Source of the DNA: Pempheris klunzingeri
Lineage: Eukaryota > Chordata > Actinopteri > Acropomatiformes > Pempheridae
Assembly (NCBI RefSeq): GCF_042242105.1
Contig: NC_092020.1
Coordinates: 23,431,842-23,495,841, forward strand
Reading direction: 5' to 3'
Length of the DNA: 64,000 nt
Part shown: positions 45,934-64,000 of the stretch, one piece after another
Numbering within the stretch: the first letter of the stretch is position 1
How the letters are laid out: each line of letters starts with the position of its first letter
Translations under genes and position numbers: made by a program
Notes under the pieces: model-generated
Seen by the model: the letters and a program-made list of their open reading frames with translations, nothing else
Database searches by the model: none
What the model was told of the DNA's origin: nothing

Positions 45934-45990
45934 CTAATCCACCCCCTCCCCCACACTGTCAATCTGACAGGTCACCTGTACTGTAATTAG
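45934..45990. promoter_or_regulatory. CRX/OTX-type and TAATTA sites upstream of lrit3
   Basis: CTAATCC (45934-45940) is a photoreceptor CRX/OTX motif; TAATTAG (45984-45990) is a generic homeodomain site. Both lie within 230 bp of the lrit3 ATG. LRIT3 is a retinal protein, so the placement makes sense, but such short motifs occur often by chance. Confidence 0.3.
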
Positions 45991-46159
45991 ATCTTCAGCC
46001 TGTGTACCGTTGTCTCCTATGGACTTTGAAAGCTCTTTTCGTGATTCTCCATTTGTTTTTTTTTGGGGAAGAATAATTCTTCAGGCTCTCAATGAATCCG
46101 GATGACTTTTTTCCTGATCTCTCCTCAATGTGAGAATTGTGGGTGCACTCCGTGAAATC

Positions 46160-49100
46160 ATGCGTCGACTTCTCTATGTGCATGTACTCCTATGCTGCCT
46201 CAGTATGGCTCACCCGTTCTGTCCATCCCAGTGCACCTGTGTCTTCCATGGACGTTCTGATGGAACCGGAACCAGGTAAATTATTTATTATGCATTTTGC
46301 GCTTTCATTCACACACAGTTGCCATCTTTTAATTTGGAAAATTAAAATGGAAGAAAAAGTCATTGCATTTGTTAAAACATTGGTAGGAGTTTGCCTAATT
46401 AGGTCACCTTCTCTATAGCTTCACTTACATTGTAATAAATGGTAAACAAACGGTCGTTCAACAATGATGACCCATTTGAATAATCACAACATTAAGCACC
46501 ACTATTCTCAGACCTCCTGCTGTGTGAAGTTATTTTTACATGTTAACCAGAAGCACAAAGCTAAAACTTTTTCTGCCATCTCGCCTCTGTTGGTGTGTGT
46601 GTGACTCCATTTGGATAAACAACAATTAGCTGAAATGCAGAGTCACTGTACTGTAGATATAAAAATAAAAGGAAAGTATTTCTAATGCAACTTCAATGTC
46701 AATGCAATGAAAATATCCAGCTTTGAATTCAGTATTAGGTCAATACGTGTAGTGTGAAGATAAAAAAGGGGTAAATAGAGCACCACAGTACAATCTGTAC
46801 AGGTTGTACCCACCTGTATTGACATAATGTACGTTAGCTGGGATGGTGCCAAACCATTTATCCCTGAGTAAGACCTAATTGCCACCAGCATAATCGGTCT
46901 TCTCGTGCTAAACCCTATTCCACAATGTATCCCTCGCCTTGCAGTCAAATGTTGGTCCATCACGTTGACAAGTCTGACAAAAAGGGGAGAAAATGCTGAG
47001 CAGCAGCACGTACACAAATATTATTCTGAATTCCTTGGACTGGTTTGGTTTCTATCAGGGAATTTTCACTAACAGGTTAAACATCAGAGTGAAGTTTGAT
47101 TCGTGAGTTGTAGAGCAGGGAAAATGTGACAGTAATGACGACTGTAAATGACATACTGTGGGTATGAGGGCACATTATCCGATACAGGACTATTGACACC
47201 ACCATTACTGCAGTAATAGCCAGAAAAAAGCTAAAAGTAATTGCTTAGGATTTATTTTTGAGTAATCATGTAATGCTAAACAGACTATTTTATTATTAGG
47301 TACTTATTCGTGACCATAACTGATTCCAGATGTTCCACCTCCTGCAGCAGATACCAACCCACATGATCACTCATCATTTATGATGATAGTGATTAGCTCT
47401 GAACTTATCCTCTGCAAAGTGCACTTTAGATGGACAACAGACATATCAGAGAAGTCATTCCATATCATAATGGAGCGTCTGGATGGATGGAGTGGATACT
47501 TGCAGTCAACGTTTGCCTTTAAGTATTTAAAATGCTCATCTGCTGTCTCGTTGGAAAATGAGTTAACATGTTACAATTAGGTTTGTTACCTGTTAACAGT
47601 TAACAGTATGTGACCTGACCACAGGACATGGTCACAACATTTAACCTATATGTACATTTCCTCCCCAGATCTGTGCTCTGCAACGATCCAGACATGTCCG
47701 ATATCCCCGTCAACGTCCCTGTGGATACGGTCAAACTTCGGATCGAGAAAACTGTGGTGAGGCGAATCCAAAATGAAGCTTTTTATTACCTGGTGGAACT
47801 ACGGTACCTGTGGATTACTTACAATTCCATAACTTCTGTGGATACTGCAAGTTTCTACAACCTCAAAGTGCTCCATGAACTGAGGCTGGATGGAAATATG
47901 ATCTCCATGTTCCCCTGGGAATCTCTGAAAGAGATGCCTATGCTGAAAACACTGGATCTACACAACAATAGACTTACTAATGTTCCCACTGAGGCCATAC
48001 CCTACCTCCTCAACATTACCTACTTGGATCTATCCAGCAATAAATTAACCACCCTGTCCTCTGAACTCATGGATATCTGGCCCCCCTTCAATGGAGTACC
48101 TGTCTCTACTAATGCCTCCCAGAAAGTTGTGTTAGGTAAGGATAAAAGGTTGTGACTGCCATGGTTTTACAGAACATTAGGGCCAGGGCAGGACACTTTT
48201 GGGGCTATTTGTAATTACCTCAAGAACCTATCACTCATCACCTGTTAATCTAACCAGACTTGTTCTGACTTGTCCTGCCCTGATAGTGACTGCCAGGCAG
48301 GACACAGTCAAAATTAGCTTATTCTAAGCAGTGGTGCTTAATGTACATTATAAATGTATAGTCCTAATTACCTGTGGAATAATTAACACACTGCCTCGTC
48401 GCAATCCAAACCAGGGTAAAGTTCAGAGGAACAAATTAGGAAAAAACAAAAACTGTACAGCAAGTGCACTGTACTACATGTGCCAATGCAATATTGTAAA
48501 CTCAGGCAACAGAACACATGTAGATGTATATTTCTCTAGCCAGGGTCACCTGTGACCTAAACTCCAAGATTCAGTGTGATACTTAACTCTAGCTAAAGTC
48601 AGCTGCAGTGACAAAATTCCGCTTTTACTCAATCATCGTCCTTTTAATCCTTCCTTTTAGTCATAAACTGGAAAGTACAGTATAGACAGCATGTTGGATA
48701 GGGCGCACGTAACAAAAATACAAAACAGTTACTTGTTTCAGTTTCCAGTGAACAATATATAGTATCGTCCAGCTTATTCTCAGTCAGTAATTTGAAAAAT
48801 ACATTACTGTCAGCGTAATTGCAGACATTTGATGACAGATGGCATTTGTCAACGAAATGTGTTGTACCAATGGCCACTTGCTTATAGTACTGTCCTCCAT
48901 TGCTGACAAACAGTTAAGGGAGGGACAAGGAGGATGAAAAATGGCGATGACAATTTTGAATTCTTGTTTTAAAGCAGTGCAGAGTGGGCTGAAAAAACTA
49001 TATATATATGAAGTCTGTCATTATGTGGTATGTGTAAGAAAAGTAAAACCTTACTTGAGTCCTTTTTCATGGTCTAGTTCTTACAGTCTAATCTATGACA

Positions 49101-51729
49101 CTCCCTTGCTATTAACACAGTATAAAGTTATTAGGGAATGAAGAATGAAAAAGGTGCATTAACATGCAAAAAAAAAAATGAATGCGAACAAGAACTTTTT
49201 GAATTCTACCAACATCATCGATGAGTCTAGATGTTTGTTCACTGTATGTGTGTTGCATCGCCAGTGGGAGGGATATTGTTAATAGGCTGTGTAAGCTAGC
49301 TTATCCGTGCCCAAAGAGCTGGCCTTGTGCACTTGTGTACTTGAAGGAGAAACAGGATTAGGCTGTAGGAAAAGAACAGTCCATGCACAAACAAACCACG
49401 GCTTCTTTGGCATATCCTAAAACCATTTCCTGTTAGTACTACGAGAGGTATTCTCACCTTTACTGTTTTGAACTATCTCACAACTATCATAACTGAATTA
49501 AAAATGAATGCATTTTAAAATATAGAACAAACATTACTGTATGGTTTTGACTTGAAATAACAAAATCAACCTTGACACAAAAAAGATGTTAAAACAACAC
49601 AAAGCTAAAAAAAAAAAAAAACACTATAAAAGGCAAAAAAAGAGTTTAAACAATAATGATAAAATGACAAAGTACTGAGTTTTAGTTGAAAATGCTTGAC
49701 AACAGTGAGGTTTTCCATTTGGATTTAAAAACTGCAATGGTCGAGGCATTCCCAGGACCGTGAGCACATGAAGTGTTAAAGCTGTTACTGATCAATGGAC
49801 ATCTATGCTAAGAGAAAGGCTAATGGAAAGAGAGTGTTGCTACAAAGTGGAGGAAGACCAGAGCCAGCTTAGGTGCTTTACCACTGTTAAGACAAACTAA
49901 TCTGGTTAAAAGGGCGTTAATGTACACCAGTACATGTGCTTACCTATTGTGAGCAGCAAGTGTTTCTGGCAATTTGTAAGGGAGTATATATAGTGAGTTC
50001 ACTTCCACAACCCTTGAATTTCATAGTCAATCTGCCTAAAGTTGTACATACATGTTATATAAAAAAAAAAACATACTCTTCCTTAAGGTTTAAGACTTTA
50101 TAAGGCTTTTTTTTCCCAAAAATGACTTTATAGCACTATAATCATTGCAGCTATTTGAGAATGTCAATGAGTCACCTTTCCGTAATTTGTATCATCTTTA
50201 TGTCTGCAGGCCTACAAGATAATCCCTGGTTTTGTGACTGCAAAATCTCTAAAATGATTGAGATTTCCAAAATGACAGTCACACCAGTGGTTTTGATGGA
50301 CCAATTCCTGACCTGCAGTGGACCAGAGAATTTGGCTGGTGTTCTTTTTCAGCGTGCCGAACTTGACAATTGCGTAAAACCATCAGTCATGACTTCGGCA
50401 ACCAAGATCACGTCTCCTTTGGGCAGTAACGTTCTGCTGCGATGTGATGCCACAGGGTTTCCAACGCCAACTCTTCACTGGTCTAAGTCAGACGGCTCAC
50501 CAGTCAACAACACAGGTATGACATGCTTTTTGAAGTTAAAACATTTTAGAAAGCAAAGCAACTGTTTCAAGATTCACTAAGGATCTAGGTACTAGTGCAA
50601 CAAGGTCATAACCTATTTAAACACATGCAAAGCAGTCCAAGATTTGATAGGAAATCATGCATGTTGACTTTTGTGCCCTTGTTTTTATTCTATAGTGCAA
50701 GAGTCACCTGGGGATGGTATCAGATGGTCCATCATGAGCTTGCATGGAATATTGTACAAAGACGCTGGGGACTACAGCTGCAAAGCTAAGAACGTTGCCG
50801 GCAATGAAGTGGCCACCATTTCTCTCTCAATCGCTGGTTCCAGCAGTACCACTGTCCCTCCACTGAGCCCTGCTATCCAAACTGTACCAACCAGCCAAGG
50901 CTCAACATTTACTCCCCCAACAGACGTCCCCAACTCACCCACCATCACATCCACAGTTCTCCCAAGAATATCAACAACAGCGTCTGTTGTCCCTCGGAAG
51001 CCCAAGACTACCACCAGCAACAGCTTACAGAAAGGCTCGTTCAAACAAGGAAAAAACCAGCAAGGAAGTAATGGGAGAAAGCTTGCAGCAGATGAAAAGA
51101 GCAAGAAAAGTGATCCGTCCAAGTCTGTCAAAGACCTTAAGATTGTAGAGGAAACCTCTGACAGTGCAGTGTTGCTCTGGGAAGCAGATGGGTTACCAAA
51201 CGATGCTCCTCTCACAGTTGTGTATTCACCCTACGATGAGGATGACATCAAAGGGACACTGGAGACTACTGCTGGCAGTGGAAAAGTGCTTCTAGAGGGA
51301 CTGTCATCGGGGATGAGGTACTCCGTTTGCCTAATAGCAAAAGGTAGTGTTGCAGGAAAAGATCCCTGCATTGACTTCTACACACTCGACATCATAGAGG
51401 ATGGTGGGCAGAACCAGCTTTTCATGATCATAAGCGGCATTGCCTGTGCTTTGGTCGTGCCTCTTATTGCACTGTTGCTCTACAAGATTGTGGCTCTGTA
51501 CTGCAAGGGACGCAACACACCTTTGGACGAAGAGGAGCTGGAAAAAGAGAGCTATGTCAAATTTGAGACAATTTCAATGAAACAAAGAACATTGAACTCT
51601 CATCCAGCTGAGCTTTGGGCAAGGAGACAGACTAGAGAGTCAGAGCGAATGCTCCTGTGCTCCAGGTCGAGCATCGACTCCCAGATGACCTATAAGAGTG
51701 ACAGTTCCCGGTCAGAGTATCTCTGCTGA
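46160..51729 (+). CDS. lrit3: Leucine-rich repeat, Ig-like and transmembrane domain protein 3
   Basis: Single-pass photoreceptor/bipolar synaptic protein needed in mammals to place TRPM1 and nyctalopin for ON-bipolar signalling. Four exons: 46160-46275, 47669-48135, 50210-50515, 50696-51729 (1923 nt, 640 aa). Signal peptide at residues about 1-19 (MRRLLYVHVLLCCLSMA), LRRNT CPSQCTCVFHG, about five LRRs in exon 2 (LRYLWITYNSI, LHELRLDGNMI, LKTLDLHNNRL, ITYLDLSSNKL). Exon 3 has the LRRCT NPWFCDCKI and the first half of a C2-type Ig domain (NVLLRCDATGFPTPTLHW). Exon 4 completes the Ig (DAGDYSCKAKNVAGNEVA), then a Ser/Thr/Pro-rich stalk (about 350-415), a fibronectin III domain (about 440-525), a TM helix (about 537-567; LFMIISGIACALVVPLIALL) and a 73-residue tail ending SRSEYLC. 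The egf gene directly downstream matches the human LRIT3-EGF order and separates it from LRIT1/2. Confidence 0.95.
46276..47668 (+). other. lrit3 intron 1
   Basis: Intron of 1.4 kb (gtaaat...cctccccag). Open frames on both strands (for example 46682-47017 minus) have no recognisable content. Confidence 0.8.
48136..50209 (+). other. lrit3 intron 2
   Basis: Intron of 2.07 kb (gtaagg...tgtctgcag). AT-rich with A runs (49170-49178, 49607-49621, 50061-50071). No gene or clear transposon. Confidence 0.8.
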
Positions 51730-52453
51730 CACCAGGAATCCATGGCCTTTGCCCAAACGCCATGCTAGTAACACATTATATACAAAATAATGGTTATATG
51801 CCTTTTATGACACTGATAAATGATCAACTATGAATCCATTTATGAATCTTTATAAATATATATTTCAGTGGAGCTGTAAAGAAATGGTTTGTTGTATTGA
51901 ATGATATAACATTAAGTCTGCAATTTACCTCAACTATTCATTTATAAAGATTTATATAATGATTTAGAAAAGTGAAGTTAACACTTAAATATTCCCTGGA
52001 GGTTGTTTGGGCTGTTAAAAACCAAATCAAATCAGTCAGTGACTGATGTTTTTATTCATGTCCTTATTCATTTTGGAGCCTTATATTTGATAAAGACGTT
52101 TGAGTGGTTGTCACTACAGCACGGCACCTTTGTTGGATTTATATAACTTATAAATAGTACCATACAAAGAGCCTGTCTGTTAGCTGTGTGTGGCAGTTTA
52201 TGTTATAATGCCAAAGTTTAAGTGTCAGAAATTATTATCATGTGGTGTCAAAGGCCACCCAATATCCACTTCCCATCACAATTACAACATCATTGTTGCT
52301 TTACGCATCAAGCTGAATGTTGCCTTAATGGACAAGAGAGTACTGTCAGTGTGTTTGATAGGATATGTGACCCGTCTGATAAACATTGCCTGTTTCTATG
52401 ACTTTGTGGATATCTTTGACTATAAATTGAGTTGTACATGTGTTTGTATTAAA
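51730..52453 (+). other. lrit3 3' UTR
   Basis: AT-rich sequence after the stop. A candidate poly(A) signal ATTAAA is at 52448-52453; a canonical AATAAA occurs later at 52871-52876. Confidence 0.45.
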
Positions 52454-52730
52454 ATCACAATTTGTTAAATTCAATCGATTGTGTTGTGAACTTGTATCAT
52501 ACCAGGTCATCAGAATAGATAGGTGCACATAAAATGGGGCTCTGAAATACAATTTTCCAAAATTAAAACATAAAAAACTAATTGTAAATATTAATCAGAT
52601 GTCAAAGCCACCACCAGAAACACTGTCTGTCATTATGAAACTCAATATCAACACTTAAATCTGTTATTCTGAATTTTGATTTCCAATCAGATTGTTATAC
52701 TGTATACAGTAGCATCCTCATCATGCTATC

Positions 52731-52750
52731 ATCATCATCATCATCATCAT
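52731..52750. repeat. (CAT)n microsatellite
   Basis: About seven CAT/ATC triplets. Confidence 0.85.
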
Positions 52751-53124
52751 ATACCATCATTGCATGTATCGTGTATGTGCATGTGTGTGATACCACTGCT
52801 TGGACAGAGACACACAAACACACACAAAACAAGAAGAGGGCCTGAAGTAACTGGATATAATTTATTCTTAAATAAACAATACTTCATGTAGAAGCAACAT
52901 TTACAGGTTTCTACTGATAAAAGTATGATCAGTGTCATTTATGAGTGGAAGTTGGCGTAGAGAGGTACACAGACATATCACATGTGCTAACTCAGTTTAT
53001 GAAAAGGAGCCAATGTCCATCCTTAAAAAAAAAAAATCAATGGGTCACAGCCGTCACGCTCTCTGAACATATGAACAGGCGCTGCCATAAATCCCCATAA
53101 GATGATGGGTGGACCTGGAAAACG

Positions 53125-53212
53125 GTTCCCATGGATACCTCTGTTCCACCAGCTGTATGCGCCTGCAGCACTAAGTAATCGCTAATGCCAGCTGTGCTGT
53201 TATCATGGCAAC
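53125..53212. promoter_or_regulatory. Pair of X-box-like palindromes
   Basis: GTTCCCATGGATAC (53125-53138) and GTTATCATGGCAAC (53199-53212) each differ at one base from GTTNCCATGGNAAC and sit 60 bp apart, about 2 kb upstream of the egf start. A paired arrangement suggests a regulatory element. Confidence 0.45.
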
Positions 53213-55246
53213 ACCGAGCTGTTTTAACAAACAGGATGAACTGATGGTAGACAAGGATGGGCAGGGGTGTTAATGATAGTTAAAATATGCATTGATGGAC
53301 AGTCACACGTGGAAACACAGATAGATGGATTGATACTATATCTAGGTAAATACATGGAATTATTGAAAGAGGGAAAAGACGGAGAGTCAGAGATAATAAT
53401 AGAGCAATGAACAGACTGATATTTCTTCTTTAGTTGTTAAACGGATCCCACTGGGCTGTGGTTCATGGAAGTAAATCCATACAAGGCCAACTGGAAGTGA
53501 GATACTTCACTGCTCTCAAGGCTTTACAGTTGCATCACAAATCTACTGGCAGCCATGACTTGGTGCCACGACAGCAGGCCAACGGAAAATTGGCTACATG
53601 CAACTAGTGATAACAGTGAAGTGGTGACAGAACAAAGATAGAACAAAGCTAGAAAAAGATAATGCTCAAAGACTGTTGAACCAGTGAGATGAATAGAATA
53701 TAATTAGGCAGATTTATTTCCAAATTGAGGTTATTAGGAAACAAACTCATCTATAACCTGTTCAGCTAGAGGTCCAACAGAAAGCTATAACAGCTTCATA
53801 AGTCAGTGCAGTTAACCTTAAACCTACCGTTTCACCTTACGGTCATTCAAAGTGTAGCGAACATCAACACCTGATGTTGTATTTGTAGCATCAAATGCTT
53901 TGTATTGTAACTGCTTGAAAGTAACTCATCCTGGACCAGCTTGAATTGAGGACTGGAACTATTTGTCTTACGAAAGCAATGACTTGAGGTGGCATTTAAT
54001 GCAGCAGCAGAATCCACACTCTCGCTGTATCCTGGATACTCACTCTTACCTGATGATTCAAACCCATGTGGGATTGTCATTCTGCACACACGTCACTTTA
54101 AGTGAAACTTATAGACATTAACATTTTCATTGTTATCTGCCAGGGGTGAAATCGTGGGAAAAGGTTAGGGCCCTTCAGACTGCTAGTTTGGAGACAAGGC
54201 CACTTTCTCAGCTGTGTAAATCTTCTGCTGCTGCTCTACAAGGTTACTGGTGACATTGTTGCTGACAATATCCTAGTCATGGAGGCTATGAATAGAGGTT
54301 TTGGTTCCTGGAGTCTGTTAGTTGTTCTCCTGGGTAAAAAGAGGACAAACAATTTAGGGATAATCTGCTCCACTCCACTGTCGTTCTTTATAAATGACTC
54401 ATTCTATCGATTCCCCCTGGAAAGCGGACCAACTTCAACCGGAGACAGTCTGACACACTGACTTCTCATTCACGCACGGGACACGAAACAGTGTGTCCAT
54501 TGTGTGAGTGGCATGTGTCAATTACACTTATACTGTAAGAGTATGAATGGTGTTGTAGTTTGAAAAAGGGTACCAAGGGTCAATTTTGCTCTCCAGTGAA
54601 TAAATAAATTCATATTTTTAAGGGTTCATGATAAATTGCCTTAAATGTAATTTCCATCAGCCAACCTCTCTCTCCCAGGCACAAAAACAGACTCATCCAT
54701 CCACATCCAGAAAGGAGTCAAGGGTCAAGGGGTGGAGTGAGGGTAAGATGTTATTATGTGGGACTGTTCTTCAGCCCAGCCTCATTTCTTGCATATTCCA
54801 CATTCTGCTTAAGACGGTGTCTGCAGCTTAAAGAGGGTTTTGCTCCAATGCTGGACTAGCATGTGCAAAATTTACCACGGGGGTGTCAGGAATTTCAATC
54901 TTTGCTTCCAAAACAGACTGGCAGCCTGGGGGCCAAAGTGAGGAGTGAGCAGGATCCCACACACAGTTTTTTTTTTTTTTTGGTTGAGCACTGCACTGGC
55001 AGGATCACACTCTTCATTCTGAGCACTCCATCTTTTCATTGGGGTACATCTCTCCCAAGTGTGATATCTTCCAGCATGTAAAGCTCTGCTGTCTTTTTAG
55101 GTTAAAGCCTTGGATAAGGATGCCAACTGTCCATAAGCAGACGTTTCTTAATTTTGGGGAATTCTTGTGTGCCAGTGCCAACAGCGGGAATGCCTGAGTA
55201 AAAGTGACCAAGTGCAGCTCCCAAGACAGAGACCGAGTGCAGGATT

Positions 55247-63246
<8,000 letters not shown>

Positions 63247-64000
63247 GTACGGACCATTTTCAGCTCATAAGCCATTTATTCTGAAACTAAAACCTACCGA
63301 ATATTCAGGATCTAATGTAATTATTTAGTTCATATTTTTCTTATTTCAAGTTTGCCATTTAGTGTTTACGTTTCACAAATACTCCAGTTTAAAAAGTATT
63401 CTTGATATGCTGAAGCTTAATGTATAGAACAGGGTCGTCTCCCCACTATAAAAGCTCCAAAACCTTATAAATTTATTCTAATATTATAAACAAATGAACT
63501 ACGAACATTAAGCAAGATTTTTGGACATTTTCATAAACTGAGCAACATAACACACACTGTAGCTATTGTATTATTTCTTTATAATATTTTTGTGAGCAAC
63601 AGTTGGATTAAAGTGGCCTCCTAAAGGGAGGTCAGATGGATCAAAACCCTGACAGCAGAGCAGTCAGTAACCAGGTGGCTCTGCATTACTGCTCAACAGA
63701 CAATGATCATATAAGTGATGGAATCAATTTAGAGTAAAACATCATCTATAAAGACTGAGGCTCTATTGTGTGTTTTAATCTACCAAGGGAATATAGATGC
63801 TTTAAAATTTTGCCAGCTTGAATTAGCATTCAATTGCCAAAGACTCAAGACTGTGGACAGAGGACACTTTCGCTTTATACAACGCATTTATATACAACAC
63901 TTCCTCCCTTTACAACCTGAGCAGCTGCTGTACACAAAGAGGTTTATTTTGAACTGTATTCAATAATGATTAATAATTAAAAACACTTAGTTTTACTGTC
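63247..64000 (+). other. egf intron 8 (partial), right edge
   Basis: Follows a gtacgg donor. No further egf exon was recognised before the window ends. Confidence 0.7.

Larger units (their letters stand above)
43851..46159. other. gpm6a-lrit3 intergenic region
   Basis: Spacer of 2.3 kb. Contents: a 94-codon plus frame (44607-44891) without recognisable similarity, a promoter-like dispersed repeat (45181-45484), a run of about 23 A (45706-45728), and homeodomain-type motifs close to lrit3 (CTAATCC at 45934-45940, TAATTAG at 45984-45990). Confidence 0.7.
52454..55246. other. lrit3-egf intergenic region
   Basis: Spacer of 2.8 kb with a (CAT)n microsatellite (52731-52750), two X-box-like sites (53125-53138 and 53199-53212), a T run (54968-54981) and no recognisable gene. 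Confidence 0.7.

Noticed and set aside
50772-51215. 147-codon minus-strand frame
   Set aside because: Antisense shadow of lrit3 exon 4, which is clearly coding on the plus strand.

Overview
This is a gene-dense stretch of vertebrate nuclear DNA, most likely from a ray-finned (teleost, probably percomorph) fish. All genes are split by GT-AG introns. The proteins are clear orthologues of human genes. The spacers hold repeat tails and small inverted-repeat transposons of the kinds common in fish genomes. There is nothing prokaryotic: no operons, CRISPR arrays or plasmid features.

Layout. (1) 1126-5757, minus strand: five 5' exons of ctso (cathepsin O). The 3' exons with the catalytic His and Asn are not visible and presumably lie left of the window. 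(2) 7595-13725, plus: complete asb5 (ankyrin repeat and SOCS box 5), seven exons, 332 aa, with a TTAA-flanked MITE in its last intron. (3) 14822-19205, plus: spata4, five exons, 217 aa, with a Tc1/mariner-like element in intron 1 and an RFX/X-box-like site just upstream. (4) 19206-25856: 6.6 kb of spacer. (5) 25857-41923, plus: complete gpm6a (neuronal membrane glycoprotein M6-A), seven coding exons, 278 aa, an 11.3 kb first intron and a 3' UTR of about 1.9 kb. (6) 46160-51729, plus: complete lrit3, four exons, 640 aa. (7) 55247-63246, plus: the first eight exons of egf (pro-EGF), covering the signal peptide, a YWTD propeller and three EGF-like modules; the rest lies right of the window.

asb5-spata4-gpm6a are neighbours on human 4q34, lrit3-egf on 4q25 and CTSO on 4q32, so the window joins pieces of one ancestral chromosome arm in a different order. 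The genes do not form a pathway: lysosomal protease, ubiquitin-ligase adaptor, sperm/cilium protein, neuronal tetraspan protein, retinal synaptic LRR protein and growth-factor precursor.

I found no new multi-gene system. The most interesting non-genic signal is a recurrent palindromic motif close to GTTNCCATGGNAAC (an RFX X-box), seen eight times with at most one mismatch, mainly in and around spata4, gpm6a and the lrit3-egf spacer. Other notable items are a promoter-like GC-rich patch inside gpm6a intron 1, two small transposons with clean ends, a nested inverted-repeat cluster, and a G-quadruplex-capable stretch upstream of gpm6a. All reading was by eye; no alignment or database search was run.
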